The notes: a model not told the origin generated them from the sequence alone. A stretch of 64,000 nt of DNA from Pseudomonas sp. URMO17WK12:I2 (GCF_003253735.1 NZ_QKYW01000007.1:135451-199450), one strand, 5' to 3'; shown: positions 1-9,532, counted from the stretch's first letter. Made by a program: numbers and translations.

Positions 1-127
1 GGGGGATCACGGTAATGCGTTCCCACATCTGCAGGTTGTTGTCGAACCAGTATTTGGTGATCTGGTCGATCACGAACACCACCGCGCTGAGCCACACCCA
101 GCCGAGCTTGCCGAAACGTGCGCTCAT
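1..127 (-). CDS. lspA: Lipoprotein signal peptidase II, N-terminal part (cut by window edge)
   Basis: The first 42 codons of a minus-strand gene, too short for ORF calling and cut off by the window start. The peptide begins MSARFGKLGWVWL, continues into a hydrophobic segment and carries DQITK, the N-terminal DQxTK motif of LspA. The family is an inner-membrane aspartyl protease that cleaves the signal peptide from prolipoproteins after Lgt has lipidated them. The start codon lies 30 bases after the ileS stop codon, and ribF-ileS-lspA is the standard Pseudomonas order, so co-transcription is likely. The catalytic aspartates lie outside the window. Confidence 0.85.
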   Translation of the reverse strand, partial: MSARFGKLGWVWLSAVVFVIDQITKYWFDNNLQMWERITVIP

Positions 128-157
128 GAATGCATCTCCGCAGTGCGGGCCGGGGCG

Positions 158-2992
158 TTACGCATGGTGGCGTACCTCGCCCTTGCCTTCTATGTTGCTG
201 ATGCAGCGGCTGCACAGCTCCGGATGCTCGGCATGGCTGCCGACATCGGCACGCAGGTGCCAGCAACGGCCGCACTTGGCGTGGGCGGACTTGACGATCT
301 TCAGCTTCAGGCCTTCGACTTCGGTGACCACCGCATCGGCCGGCGCTTCGCTCAGCGGTGCGGTGGCAGCAGCGGAAGTGATCAGCGCGAAGCGCAGTTC
401 GTCGCCCAGCTTGGCCAGGTCGCCACGCAGGGCGTCGTCACCGAACAGGGTGACTTCGGCCTGCAGGCTGGCACCGATGGCCTTGGTTGCGCGCAGGTTC
501 TCCAGCTCCTTGTTGACCGCGCCCTTGACCGCCATGACGCGCTGCCAATAGGCGTTGTCCAGCTCGGCGCCTTGCGGCAGGCGGGCCAGGTTCTCGTACC
601 AGGTAGCCAGCATCACCGACTCGGCGCGCTCGCCGGGCAGGAACTGCCAGATTTCCTCGGCGGTGAACGAGAGGATCGGCGCGACCCAGCGCACCAGCGC
701 CTCGCAGATGTGGAACAGCGCGCTCTGGCAGGAACGCCGGGCGATGCTGTCCGGCGCAGTGGTGTACTGACGGTCCTTGATGATGTCCAGGTAGAAGCCG
801 CCCAGCTCCTGCACGCAGAAGTTGTGTACCTTGGAATACACGTTCCAGAAGCGGTATTCGCCGTAGGCCTCGGTCAGCTCGTCCTGCAGACGCGCGGTGG
901 CGTCCACCGCCCAGCGGTCCAGATCGAGCATCTGCTCGGTCGGCAGCAGGTCGGTGGCCGGGTTGAAACCATTGAGGTTGGCCAGCATGAAGCGCGCGGT
1001 ATTGCGGATGCGCCGGTAGGCGTCGGCACTGCGCTGCAGGATCTGATCGGAGACCGCCATCTCGCCGGAATAGTCGGTGGAGGCGACCCACAGGCGCAGG
1101 ATGTCGGCGCCCATGCTGTCGATCACCTTCTGCGGCGCGACCACGTTGCCGAGGGACTTGGACTGTTTGCGGCCCTGCTCGTCGACGGTGAAACCGTGGG
1201 TCAGCAGCTCCTTGTACGGCGCATGGCCGTCGATGGCGCAGCCGGTCAGCAGGGAGGAGTGGAACCAGCCGCGGTGCTGGTCGGAGCCTTCCAGGTACAG
1301 GTCAGCCACCGGGCCGCTGCTGTGCGCCAGCTCGGCGTGGGAGCCGCGCAGCACGTGCCAGTGGGTGGTGCCGGAGTCGAACCACACGTCCAGGGTGTCG
1401 CGGCTCTTGTCGTACTGGTCGGCCTCGGCGCCCAGCAGCTCGGCGGCGTCCAGCTTGAACCAGGCTTCGATGCCTTGCTGCTCGACGCGCTTGGCGACCT
1501 CTTCCATCAGCTCGACGGTGCGCGGATGCAGCTCGCCGCTCTCCTTATGGGTAAAGAACGGGATCGGCACGCCCCAGTTGCGCTGACGCGAGATGCACCA
1601 GTCCGGGCGCCCGGCGATCATGCTGTGCAGGCGCGCCTGGCCCCAGGCCGGCACGAACCTGGTGTCTTCGATGGCCGCCAGGGAGCGCTCACGCAGGGTG
1701 CCGCCCTCCTTCGGCTTGGTGTCCATGCCGACGAACCACTGGGCGGTGGCGCGGTAGATCAGCGGCGTCTTGTGGCGCCAGCAGTGCATGTAGCTGTGGC
1801 TGATGGTGGCGTGCTTGAGCAGCGCCCCCACTTCTTCGAGCTTGGCGATGATCGCCGACGTGGCCTTCCAGATGAACTGACCGCCGAACAGCGGCAGCGA
1901 GTCGGCATACACGCCGTTGCTCTGCACCGGGTTGAGGATATCGTCGTTGCTCATGCCGTACGCCTTGCAGGTACGGAAGTCATCCTCACCGTAGGCCGGC
2001 GCGGAGTGAACGATACCGGTGCCGGCGCCCAGCTCGACGTAGTCGGCCAGGTAGATCGGCGACAGACGCTCGTACAGCGGATGGCGGAAGTTGATCAGCT
2101 CCAGCGCCGAACCTTCGGCGGTGGCAACCACCTGACCTTCGAGGCCGAAGCGCTGCAGGCAGCTCTCGACCATTTCCTCGGCGAGCAGCAGCAGGCGATC
2201 GCCGACGTCCACCAGGGCGTAGGTGAATTCCGGGTGCACGTTCAGTGCCTGGTTGGCCGGGATGGTCCAGGGCGTGGTGGTCCAGATGACGATGGCAGCC
2301 GGCTTGCTCAGGCTGGCCAGGCCGAAGGCGGCGGCCAGTTTGCCTGCGTCCTCGACCGGGAAGGCCACGTCGATGGCTTCGGACTTCTTGTCCTGGTACT
2401 CGACCTCGGCCTCGGCCAGGGCCGAGCCGCAGTCGAAGCAGAAGTTGACCGGCTTGAGGCCCTTGAACACGAAGCCATTCTTGACCATTTCCGCCAGGGC
2501 GCGAATCTCGCCGGCCTCGTTGGCGAAGTTCATGGTCAGGTACGGATTGTTCCAGTCACCCAGCACACCGAGGCGGATGAAGTTGGCCTTCTGCTCCTCG
2601 ACCTGCTCGGCCGCATAGGTGCGGCAACGCTCGCGGGTCAGGTCGGCCGGCTGGTTCTTGCCGAAGGTGGTCTCGACCTTGTGCTCGATCGGCAGGCCGT
2701 GGCAGTCCCAGCCCGGCACGTACGGCGCGTCATAGCCGGCCATGGTCTTGGAACGGGTGATGATGTCCTTGAGGATCTTGTTCAGCGCGTGACCGATGTG
2801 GATGCTGCCGTTGGCATAGGGCGGGCCATCGTGCAGCACGAATTTCGGGCGGCCTTCACCGGCCTTGCGCAGTTTTTCGTACAGACCAATATCAATCCAG
2901 CGCTGCAGGGTCTGCGGCTCGCGTTGCGGCAGGCCAGCCTTCATCGGGAAGGGAGTATCGGGCAGGTTCAGCGTGGCTTTGTAATCGGTCAT
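158..2992 (-). CDS. ileS: Isoleucyl-tRNA synthetase (class I)
   Basis: Charges tRNA-Ile with isoleucine in the cytoplasm. The 944-residue length fits the bacterial family. The adenylate-site HIGH motif is at residues 65-68. The second signature, normally KMSKS, reads KQSKS at residues 609-613. A C-terminal zinc ribbon has cysteine pairs near 907/910 and 927/930. I chose the ATG at 2992 (MTDYKATLNLPD) over the upstream in-frame start at 3025, because it matches the known N terminus and its ATG overlaps the ribF TGA as ATGA, a sign of translational coupling. Part of ribF-ileS-lspA. The Met-to-Gln change in the KMSKS loop is the only oddity. Confidence 0.97.
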   Translation of the reverse strand: MTDYKATLNLPDTPFPMKAGLPQREPQTLQRWIDIGLYEKLRKAGEGRPKFVLHDGPPYANGSIHIGHALNKILKDIITRSKTMAGYDAPYVPGWDCHGLPIEHKVETTFGKNQPADLTRERCRTYAAEQVEEQKANFIRLGVLGDWNNPYLTMNFANEAGEIRALAEMVKNGFVFKGLKPVNFCFDCGSALAEAEVEYQDKKSEAIDVAFPVEDAGKLAAAFGLASLSKPAAIVIWTTTPWTIPANQALNVHPEFTYALVDVGDRLLLLAEEMVESCLQRFGLEGQVVATAEGSALELINFRHPLYERLSPIYLADYVELGAGTGIVHSAPAYGEDDFRTCKAYGMSNDDILNPVQSNGVYADSLPLFGGQFIWKATSAIIAKLEEVGALLKHATISHSYMHCWRHKTPLIYRATAQWFVGMDTKPKEGGTLRERSLAAIEDTRFVPAWGQARLHSMIAGRPDWCISRQRNWGVPIPFFTHKESGELHPRTVELMEEVAKRVEQQGIEAWFKLDAAELLGAEADQYDKSRDTLDVWFDSGTTHWHVLRGSHAELAHSSGPVADLYLEGSDQHRGWFHSSLLTGCAIDGHAPYKELLTHGFTVDEQGRKQSKSLGNVVAPQKVIDSMGADILRLWVASTDYSGEMAVSDQILQRSADAYRRIRNTARFMLANLNGFNPATDLLPTEQMLDLDRWAVDATARLQDELTEAYGEYRFWNVYSKVHNFCVQELGGFYLDIIKDRQYTTAPDSIARRSCQSALFHICEALVRWVAPILSFTAEEIWQFLPGERAESVMLATWYENLARLPQGAELDNAYWQRVMAVKGAVNKELENLRATKAIGASLQAEVTLFGDDALRGDLAKLGDELRFALITSAAATAPLSEAPADAVVTEVEGLKLKIVKSAHAKCGRCWHLRADVGSHAEHPELCSRCISNIEGKGEVRHHA

Positions 2993-3939
2993 GTCGGGCT
3001 CTTCATCAGCGGTTGGCGCTGCCAATGGTCGCGGGCAGCGGCAATGTCGGCCGCAATGGCCGTCTTCAATGCCTCGAGCGAGGCGAAACGCTGCTCATCG
3101 CGCAGCTTGTGGTGGAAAGCCACCGTCAAACGCCGGCCATACAGGTCACCGGCAAAATCCAGCAGGTGCACCTCGAGGTGGGCGCTCCCGTCACCGGCCA
3201 CGCTGGGGCGCACGCCGATATTGGCGACGCCCGGCCATGGCTGGCCGTCTATCTCGACGCTGACCAGGTACACCCCGATCAGCGGTACACGTTTGCGCTT
3301 GAGCTGCACGTTGGCGGTCGGCGCATTCAACTGGCGACCGAGCTTCTGGCCATGCAGCACCCGCCCGACGATGCGAAACGGCCGGCCTAGCATGCGCTCG
3401 GCACCGGCAAAATCACCACTGGCCAGGGCTGCACGCACCCGCGTGCTGCTGACCCGCTGCCCGTCGATCTCCACGGTCTTGGCCGCTTCGACGCTGAAGT
3501 CTTCACGTTGCGCGGCCTCGGCCAGAAAGGCGAAATCCCCGGCGCGGTCGCAACCGAAGCGGAAATCGTCGCCCACCTCCAAGTGCAGCACACCGAGCCC
3601 ATCGATCAGCGCACGCTGCACGAACTCGGCAGCGCTCAGCTCACGCAGGCGCGGGTTGAAGGTCAGGCACAGCACCCGGTCAACACCTTCGGCGGCCAGC
3701 AGGGCGAGCTTGTCACGCAGCCGGCTCAAGCGTGCGGGCGCACCTTCGGGATCGAAATATTCACGCGGCTGTGGCTCGAACAACACCACGCAGCTCGGCA
3801 CACCCAGCTCTGCCGCGCGCTCACGCAAACGCGCCAGAATTGCCTGGTGGCCACGGTGAACGCCGTCGAAATTACCGATGGTGGCGACACAGCCCCGATG
3901 CTGGGGCCGCAGATTATGAAGGCCTCGAACCAGCTGCAT
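2989..3939 (-). CDS. ribF: Bifunctional riboflavin kinase / FAD synthetase
   Basis: Converts riboflavin to FMN and then FMN to FAD. The N-terminal FAD synthetase domain carries the nucleotidyltransferase motif GNFDGVHRGH at about residues 22-31. The C-terminal third is the riboflavin kinase domain, with PTANVQ and IGVYLVSVEI. From the ATG at 3939 (MQLVRGLHNLRPQ) the protein has 316 residues, normal for the family; an upstream ATG at 3978 would add 13 atypical residues. Its stop overlaps the ileS start by 4 bases. It is separate from the other rib genes, which are at 55-59 kb. Confidence 0.96.
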   Translation of the reverse strand: MQLVRGLHNLRPQHRGCVATIGNFDGVHRGHQAILARLRERAAELGVPSCVVLFEPQPREYFDPEGAPARLSRLRDKLALLAAEGVDRVLCLTFNPRLRELSAAEFVQRALIDGLGVLHLEVGDDFRFGCDRAGDFAFLAEAAQREDFSVEAAKTVEIDGQRVSSTRVRAALASGDFAGAERMLGRPFRIVGRVLHGQKLGRQLNAPTANVQLKRKRVPLIGVYLVSVEIDGQPWPGVANIGVRPSVAGDGSAHLEVHLLDFAGDLYGRRLTVAFHHKLRDEQRFASLEALKTAIAADIAAARDHWQRQPLMKSPT

Positions 3940-4036
3940 AACGCGCTTCTTGCTCACAAAGTGGCCAATTATACGCACAGCGGCTGGTGCCGGGTAGCAG
4001 ATACGGCGCGCTCATTTGGCCGGCGCCGCACCGCCA

Positions 4037-5581
4037 TCAGGCAATCGAGCGCCGGGAGAAGTCGCGCAGACGAAAACCGAGGATGCCCAGCACGGCGAAA
4101 TAGCTCAGCGCACCGGCGACCACCAGCGCCCCCAGGCGCAACAGGCGAGCCAGCATGTTGCCGTCGCTCCAGGCCGGCATCAGCCAGAGCATGCCGACCA
4201 GCACCACCACCATCACCAGCAGCGCTGCCAGCAGCTTGCTGGCGAACATCGCCCAGCCCGGCTGCGGCTGATAGAAGCCGCGGGCGCGCAGCTTCCAGAA
4301 CAGCAGGCCGGCATTCAGGCAGGCCGCCAGGCCGATGGACAACGCCAGGCCGGCATGGGCCAGGGGGATGACGAAGATGAACAGCAGGTTCATCACCTGG
4401 GTCATCAGCAGGGTGAACATGGCGATACGCACCGGGGTACGGATGTCCTGGCGTGCATAGAAGGCCGGCGCCAGCACCTTGACCAGCAGCATGCCCATGA
4501 GGCCCAGCGAGTAGGCCAGCAAGGCGCGCTGGGTCATCTCGGCGTCGGTGGCGGTGAAGTTGCCGTACTGGAACAGCGACACCACCAGCGGCTCGGCCAG
4601 CAGCGCCAGCGCCAGGGCACAGGGCAGCGCCAGCAGGATGCACAGGCGCAGGCCCCAATCGAGCAGTTTCGAGTAGGCCGCGGGGTCCTCGGCGGCGTGG
4701 GTCTTGGCCAGCGATGGCAACAGAATGGTGCCCAGGGCAACGCCCAGCACGCCGGACGGCAATTCCATCAGGCGGTCGGCGTAGTACATCCACGACACCG
4801 AGCCGGCGACCAGAAAGGAGGCGAAGATGGTGTTGATGATCAGCGAGATCTGCGCCACCGACACACCGAGGATCGCCGGGCCCATCTGCCGCAGCACGCG
4901 CCACACGCCGCTGTCGCGCAGATTGAGGCGCGGCAGCACCAGCAGGCCGATCTTGCGCAGGTGCGGCAGCTGGTAGAGCAGCTGCAGCAGGCCGCCGACC
5001 AATACCGCCCAGCCCATGGCCATGATCGGCGGATCGAAGTACGGGGTCAGGAACAGCGCGAAGACGATCATGCTGACGTTCAGCAGGGTCGGCACGAAGG
5101 CGGGTACCGCAAAGCGGTTCCAGGTATTGAGCAGCGCGCTGGCGAACGACGACAGGGAAATCAGCAGAATATAAGGAAAGGTCACCCGCAGCAGATCGCT
5201 GGTCAGCTCGAAGCGCTCGGGGTTGTCGCTGAAGCCCGGCGCCGAGGCCCAGACGATCCAGGGCGCAGCCAGCACGCCAAGCAGCGTCACCAGGGCAAGG
5301 ATCAGGGTCAGTTGGCCAGCCACGTAGGCGACGAAGGTGCGGGTCGCCTCCTCGCCCTTCTGCGTCTTGTACTCTGCCAGGATCGGTACGAAGGCCTGGG
5401 AGAATGCCCCTTCGGCAAAGATGCGCCGCAGCAGGTTGGGCAGCTTGAAGGCCACCACGAAGGCATCCGAGGCGATACCCGCACCGAAGATCCGGGCCAT
5501 GATGGTGTCGCGCACGAAACCCAGAACCCGCGACAGCATGGTGATGGAGCTGACCGCAGCCAGCGACTTGAGAAGATTCAT
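4037..5581 (-). CDS. murJ: Lipid II flippase MurJ (MviN family)
   Basis: Moves the peptidoglycan precursor lipid II across the inner membrane. The 514 residues are a polytopic membrane protein with many hydrophobic segments along its length. The N terminus has the family pattern MNLLKSLAAVSSITMLSRVL followed by GFVRDTIMA and FAEGAFSQAFVP, typical MviN/MurJ signatures. It starts at an ATG divergent from rpsT and lies about 100 bases upstream of ribF. The rpsT / murJ-ribF-ileS-lspA arrangement is normal for Pseudomonas. Confidence 0.96.
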   Translation of the reverse strand: MNLLKSLAAVSSITMLSRVLGFVRDTIMARIFGAGIASDAFVVAFKLPNLLRRIFAEGAFSQAFVPILAEYKTQKGEEATRTFVAYVAGQLTLILALVTLLGVLAAPWIVWASAPGFSDNPERFELTSDLLRVTFPYILLISLSSFASALLNTWNRFAVPAFVPTLLNVSMIVFALFLTPYFDPPIMAMGWAVLVGGLLQLLYQLPHLRKIGLLVLPRLNLRDSGVWRVLRQMGPAILGVSVAQISLIINTIFASFLVAGSVSWMYYADRLMELPSGVLGVALGTILLPSLAKTHAAEDPAAYSKLLDWGLRLCILLALPCALALALLAEPLVVSLFQYGNFTATDAEMTQRALLAYSLGLMGMLLVKVLAPAFYARQDIRTPVRIAMFTLLMTQVMNLLFIFVIPLAHAGLALSIGLAACLNAGLLFWKLRARGFYQPQPGWAMFASKLLAALLVMVVVLVGMLWLMPAWSDGNMLARLLRLGALVVAGALSYFAVLGILGFRLRDFSRRSIA

Positions 5582-5764
5582 TCGGCAGAGAGGCTCAATC
5601 GGCGATTACATGATCAGGCGCGACGCTCGTCACGCGCCAGCAACAGACCCCGACATCGCACGAAGGTGCGGTGTCGCAAGTGCGGGCCGGAAGTGTAGAA
5701 TCGCCGGCTCGATAAAGCATCCTTTCTTGCAGGACGCCCCGCGACGACTGACAGAGGTTCGACC

Positions 5765-5793
5765 TTGACAAGTGCTTCGCTCGCCTGCATGAT
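5765..5793 (+). promoter_or_regulatory. Candidate sigma-70 promoter of rpsT
   Basis: A perfect -35 hexamer TTGACA (5765-5770), a 17-base spacer and a -10-like CATGAT (5788-5793) lie about 50 bases before the rpsT start. A strong -35 suits a ribosomal protein gene. The transcription start is inferred. Confidence 0.6.
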
Positions 5794-5841
5794 TCGCGGC
5801 CTTATTTGTCTGTAACCCCTTAGTTTTCGAGGAGCTTGACG

Positions 5842-6117
5842 GTGGCCAATACACCTTCTGCCAAAAAACGCGCAAAACAGGCTGAGAAGCGTCGTAGCCA
5901 TAACGCCAGCCTGCGCTCCATGGTTCGTACCTACATCAAGAACGTAGTCAAGGCTATCGACGCCAAAGACCACGAAAAAGCACAAGCTGCTTACGTTCTG
6001 GCTGTGCCTGTTATCGACCGTATGGCCGACAAAGGCATCATCCACAAAAACAAGGCCGCTCGTCACAAGAGCCGCCTGAACGGTCACGTCAAAGCACTCA
6101 GCCAAGCTGCTGCTTAA
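5842..6117 (+). CDS. rpsT: 30S ribosomal protein S20
   Basis: Small basic protein that binds 16S rRNA. The 91-residue product begins MANTPSAKKRAKQAEKRRSHN, the typical S20 N terminus. The start is the GTG at 5842: a GAGGAG Shine-Dalgarno site at 5829-5834 sits 7 bases upstream, and this start removes two extra residues given by a TTG at 5836. Single-gene unit with its own promoter and a strong terminator. Lysine-rich composition and fewer GC-ending codons than its neighbours fit a highly expressed gene. Confidence 0.97.
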   Translation: MANTPSAKKRAKQAEKRRSHNASLRSMVRTYIKNVVKAIDAKDHEKAQAAYVLAVPVIDRMADKGIIHKNKAARHKSRLNGHVKALSQAAA

Positions 6118-6131
6118 GCGTCCCGTTTCAT

Positions 6132-6161
6132 GAAAAACCGACCTCAGGGTCGGTTTTTTAT
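6132..6161 (+). terminator. Rho-independent terminator of rpsT
   Basis: Stem AAAAACCGACC / GGTCGGTTTTT around a short TCAG loop, ending in a T run, 15 bases after the rpsT stop. From here to creA (6162-6383) I see no gene. Confidence 0.93.
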
Positions 6162-6383
6162 TGCCTGAAGAAAAGCATTAACCCCTCCTAGAGCGGCGAG
6201 ACCGACACGCAACCATCCCAGCACCTGACTCCCCGGGCGCCACGCCAGGAAAATGGAGACGACCACTCGGCCAGCAAGCAGCAGGGGACGGGAAGCCGTC
6301 GGCACAACCAATGCCGGCGCCACCCGAATAGCCATGCGCCGAACGCGCGCAGGATTTGAGCACCGGCGGCGAGCGCCGCCGAC

Positions 6384-6848
6384 TCAGTTGCCGTTCGGCC
6401 AAGGCAGGATCGGAATGGCCGTCACCGCATTCTGCGGACTGCCCTCGATGATGCGGTCGCTGTAGACCAGATACACCAGGGTGTTGCGCTTCTGATCGAA
6501 GAAGCGCACGACCTGCATGGTCTTGAACACCAGCGAGGTACGCTCACGGAAGACCTCATCGCCATCCTTGAGCTCACCAGAAAAGCTGATCGGCCCCACC
6601 TGGCGGCAGGCAATCGACGCCTCGGCACGATCCTCGGCCAGACCAAGCCCGCCCTTCACGCCGCCGGTCTTGGCCCGCGACAGGTAGCAGGTCACACCCG
6701 CCACCTTGGGATCGTCGAATGCCTCGACGACGATCTTGTCGTTAGGCCCCAGCCATTTGAATACCGTGGAAACCTGGCCGATTTCCTCGGCCACAGCACC
6801 AAGAGGCAGCGCCATCAACGCCGCAACAGCCAACACAAACCTACGCAT
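6384..6848 (-). CDS. creA: CreA family periplasmic protein
   Basis: 154 residues from the ATG at 6848, which follows a GGAGG site; the in-frame start at 6869 adds 7 unneeded residues. A signal peptide is evident (MRRFVLAVAALMALPLGAVA, cleavage near AEE). The mature part matches the CreA family: VSTVFKWLGPNDKIVVEAFDDP, VTCYLSRAKTGG and LVYSDRIIEGSPQNAVT. The molecular role of CreA is not established. It starts 18 bases after the proB stop on the same strand, so it may be read through from proB. Confidence 0.9.
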   Translation of the reverse strand: MRRFVLAVAALMALPLGAVAEEIGQVSTVFKWLGPNDKIVVEAFDDPKVAGVTCYLSRAKTGGVKGGLGLAEDRAEASIACRQVGPISFSGELKDGDEVFRERTSLVFKTMQVVRFFDQKRNTLVYLVYSDRIIEGSPQNAVTAIPILPWPNGN

Positions 6849-6865
6849 TGCCACCTCCCGGAGAC

Positions 6866-7987
6866 TCACTGGACCAGAATCAGATTGTCGCGATGCACCA
6901 GCTCCGGCTCATCGACATAGCCGAGCAGGCGCTCGATCTCGTCCGAAGGGCGACCGATGATCTTCTGTGCTTCCAGGGCACTGTAGTTGACCAGACCGCG
7001 AGCAATTTCCCGACCATCCGGCGCCACGCAGACCACCATCTCGCCACGGCGGAAGCTGCCCTGCACGGCCTTGACGCCGACCGGCAGCAGGCTCTTGCGG
7101 TCGGAAACCAGCGCCTTGACCGCGCCGTCGTCCAGCACCAGGGTGCCGCGGGTCTGCAGGTGCCCGGCCAGCCACTGCTTGCGCGCCGCCAGCATGCCGC
7201 GCTCGGGCACCAGCAGGGTGCCGAGCAGCTCGCCCGTCTTGAGGCGCGCCAGCACCTGCTCGATGGCGCCGCCGACGATCACCGTGTGCGCCCCCGAACG
7301 GGCCGCCAGGCGCGCGGCGCGCAGCTTGGTCTGCATGCCGCCGCGCCCCAGCGCACCGCCCACACCACCAGCCACCGCATCCAGGGCCGGGTCGTCGGCA
7401 CGGGCTTCGTGGATCAGCTGAGCATCCGGATTGTTGCGCGGGTCGGCATCGAACATGCCGTCGCGGTCGGTGAGGATCACCAGCAGATCGGCTTCCACCA
7501 GGTTGGCCACCAGCGCGGCCAGGGTGTCGTTGTCACCGAAACGAATGCCGTCGGTGACCACGGTATCGTTCTCGTTGATCACCGGCACCACATCGAGCTC
7601 GATCAGGGTGCGCAGGGTGCTGCGCGCATTGAGGTAGCGCTTGCGGTCGGAGAGGTCGTCATGGGTCAACAGAATCTGCGCGGTGCGCCGGCCATGTTCG
7701 CCGAAGCTCGACTCCCAGGCCTGCACCAGGCCCATCTGACCGATCGCGGCAGCCGCCTGCAGCTCATGAATGGCGCTCGGGCGCGCCGTCCAGCCGAGGC
7801 GGCTCATCCCCGCCGCCACCGCACCGGAGGACACCAGCACCAGTTCGACGCCCTGCGCCCGCAGCGCCACCATCTGCTCGACCCACACCGCCATGGCGCC
7901 GCGATCCAGGCCCTTGCCATCGGCGGTCAGCAAGGCGCTGCCGATCTTCACCACCCAACGCTGCGCACCACTTACCTTGTCACGCAT
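6866..7987 (-). CDS. proB: Glutamate 5-kinase
   Basis: First step of proline synthesis: ATP-dependent phosphorylation of glutamate. The 373 residues have an N-terminal amino-acid-kinase domain (WVVKIGSALLTADG near residue 11; INENDTVVTDGIRFGDND) and a C-terminal PUA domain (residues ~280-370), the usual bacterial layout. I chose the ATG at 7987 (MRDKVSGAQRW) over 8014 because it fits family length. It lies downstream of obgE on the same strand, but the obgE terminator at 8057-8076 separates them. proA is not in the window. Confidence 0.96.
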   Translation of the reverse strand: MRDKVSGAQRWVVKIGSALLTADGKGLDRGAMAVWVEQMVALRAQGVELVLVSSGAVAAGMSRLGWTARPSAIHELQAAAAIGQMGLVQAWESSFGEHGRRTAQILLTHDDLSDRKRYLNARSTLRTLIELDVVPVINENDTVVTDGIRFGDNDTLAALVANLVEADLLVILTDRDGMFDADPRNNPDAQLIHEARADDPALDAVAGGVGGALGRGGMQTKLRAARLAARSGAHTVIVGGAIEQVLARLKTGELLGTLLVPERGMLAARKQWLAGHLQTRGTLVLDDGAVKALVSDRKSLLPVGVKAVQGSFRRGEMVVCVAPDGREIARGLVNYSALEAQKIIGRPSDEIERLLGYVDEPELVHRDNLILVQ

Positions 7988-8056
7988 GTTTTCCAACCCC
8001 AGCCAGAAGCACATTTTCGCAAGCCGTCACCGGCGGCAACGGCCAAACCTACAAAA

Positions 8057-8076
8057 ACGCCGCTAAAAAGCGGCGT
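8057..8076 (-). terminator. Terminator after obgE
   Basis: Stem ACGCCGCT / AGCGGCGT with a four-base loop. On the minus strand it is followed by TTTTGT, 11 bases past the obgE stop. Confidence 0.85.
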
Positions 8077-8087
8077 CTGTCGTCCCA

Positions 8088-9311
8088 TCAATCCCGGACG
8101 TAAATGATTTCCGGGCCGTCCTCTTCATCTTCCTGATCCCAGAAGCTGTCGTCTTCCTCGACATCACCCACAGCCCGCACACCGGAGCGACGCAACGCAC
8201 GCTTGTCGTCCAGCGCCTGCAGCTGAGCGCGCGCCTCATCTTCGATACGCTGATCGAGCTCGGCAAGCTCGGCGGCATATTCGGGGTTCTCCTGAATGCG
8301 CTCGGCGCGCGCTTCGAGGAAGTCCATGATGTCGTAGCACAGCTGCTCGGTGCCTTCGCGCGCCAGGGCGGAGACTACATAAACCGGGCCTTCCCACTCC
8401 AGCCGCGCAACGATCTCGGCGACCCGCTGCTCCTTCTCCTCATCGAGGATCTGGTCAGCCTTGTTGAGCACCAGCCAGCGCTCGCGCTCGGCCAGCGCCG
8501 GGCTGAACTTGCTCAGCTCGGCGACGATGGTGGCAGCGGCCTCGGCCGGATCGGTCAGATCCAGCGGCGCCATATCGACGAGGTGCAGCAGCAAGCGGGT
8601 ACGCGACAAATGCTTGAGGAAGCGAATCCCCAGCCCGGCGCCTTCGGAAGCCCCTTCGATCAGGCCAGGAATGTCGGCGACCACGAAGCTCTTGTAGCGG
8701 TCGACGCTGACCACGCCCAGGTTCGGTACCAGGGTGGTGAACGGGTAATCGGCGACCTTCGGCTTGGCCGCCGACACCGAGCGAATGAAGGTGCTCTTGC
8801 CCGCGTTCGGCAGGCCGAGCAGGCCGACATCCGCCAGCACCTTCAACTCCAGCTTGAGGTCGCGCGCCTCACCCGGCTTGCCAGGCGTGGTCTGGCGCGG
8901 GGCACGGTTGGTGCTGGACTTGAAGCGGGTATTACCCAGCCCATGCCAACCGCCCTGGGCCACCATCAGACGCTGCCCGGCCTTGGTCAGGTCGCCAATC
9001 ACTTCCTGGGTACCGGCATCGATCACCGTGGTACCGATCGGTACCGGCAGGATCAGGTCTTCACCCTTGGCACCGGTGCAGTCGGTACTGCCGCCCTTCT
9101 CACCATTGGGTGCCTGGAAGCGGCGGGTATAGCGGTAGTCCACCAGGGTATTGAGGTTGGCCATGGCCTCGATATAGATCGAGCCACCATCACCACCATC
9201 ACCACCGTTGGGGCCACCGTTCTCGATGAACTTCTCACGACGGAAGCTCATCATGCCGTTGCCACCATCGCCGGCCTTTACAGAAATCGATACTTCATCG
9301 ACGAATTTCAT
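8088..9311 (-). CDS. obgE: Obg family GTPase (CgtA)
   Basis: Essential ribosome-associated GTPase in late 50S assembly and stress control. The 407 residues have the glycine-rich Obg fold at the N terminus (SVKAGDGGNGMMSFRREKF, GGDGGDGGS), then the G domain with P-loop GLPNAGKST, switch region FTTLVPNLG, DIPG and NKAD. The C-terminal tail is acidic and ends EEDGPEIIYVRD. Start ATG at 9311 (MKFVDEVSISV); the in-frame start at 9329 lies in the leader. It sits downstream of rplU-rpmA, as in many bacteria, though a terminator lies between. Confidence 0.97.
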   Translation of the reverse strand: MKFVDEVSISVKAGDGGNGMMSFRREKFIENGGPNGGDGGDGGSIYIEAMANLNTLVDYRYTRRFQAPNGEKGGSTDCTGAKGEDLILPVPIGTTVIDAGTQEVIGDLTKAGQRLMVAQGGWHGLGNTRFKSSTNRAPRQTTPGKPGEARDLKLELKVLADVGLLGLPNAGKSTFIRSVSAAKPKVADYPFTTLVPNLGVVSVDRYKSFVVADIPGLIEGASEGAGLGIRFLKHLSRTRLLLHLVDMAPLDLTDPAEAAATIVAELSKFSPALAERERWLVLNKADQILDEEKEQRVAEIVARLEWEGPVYVVSALAREGTEQLCYDIMDFLEARAERIQENPEYAAELAELDQRIEDEARAQLQALDDKRALRRSGVRAVGDVEEDDSFWDQEDEEDGPEIIYVRD

Positions 9312-9486
9312 GGGTACACCTCCCGCCATAATCGCGGGTTACTGAAACAGAAAAAACCGGGTGCTTGCGAAATTGCCCTGAAACCACCCGCATCAACCCA
9401 GGACAGTTTGGCAAGAACCCACAGAATGCGCGCCCACTGCAATCCAGAGGACCAAGCAGCAACCCGAACGCAACAGGATACAGAAA

Positions 9487-9518
9487 CAAAAAAGCCCCGT
9501 CGCAGGACGGGGCTTTTC
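9487..9518 (-). terminator. Terminator after rpmA
   Basis: Stem AAGCCCCGTC / GACGGGGCTT with a short loop, followed on the minus strand by a T tract; it starts about 15 bases past the rpmA stop. The rest of 9312-9486 has no gene. Confidence 0.93.
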
Positions 9519-9532
9519 CAGCAACTTCGCGA

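Noticed and set aside
143..3859. A 1238-residue plus-strand open frame opposite ileS and ribF
   Set aside because: ileS and ribF on the minus strand are certain. High GC at third codon positions leaves the opposite strand free of stops; the peptide is Gly/Gln/His/Val-rich with no domain.
4016..5698. A 560-residue plus-strand frame opposite murJ
   Set aside because: Gln/His-rich antisense composition; murJ is clear on the other strand.
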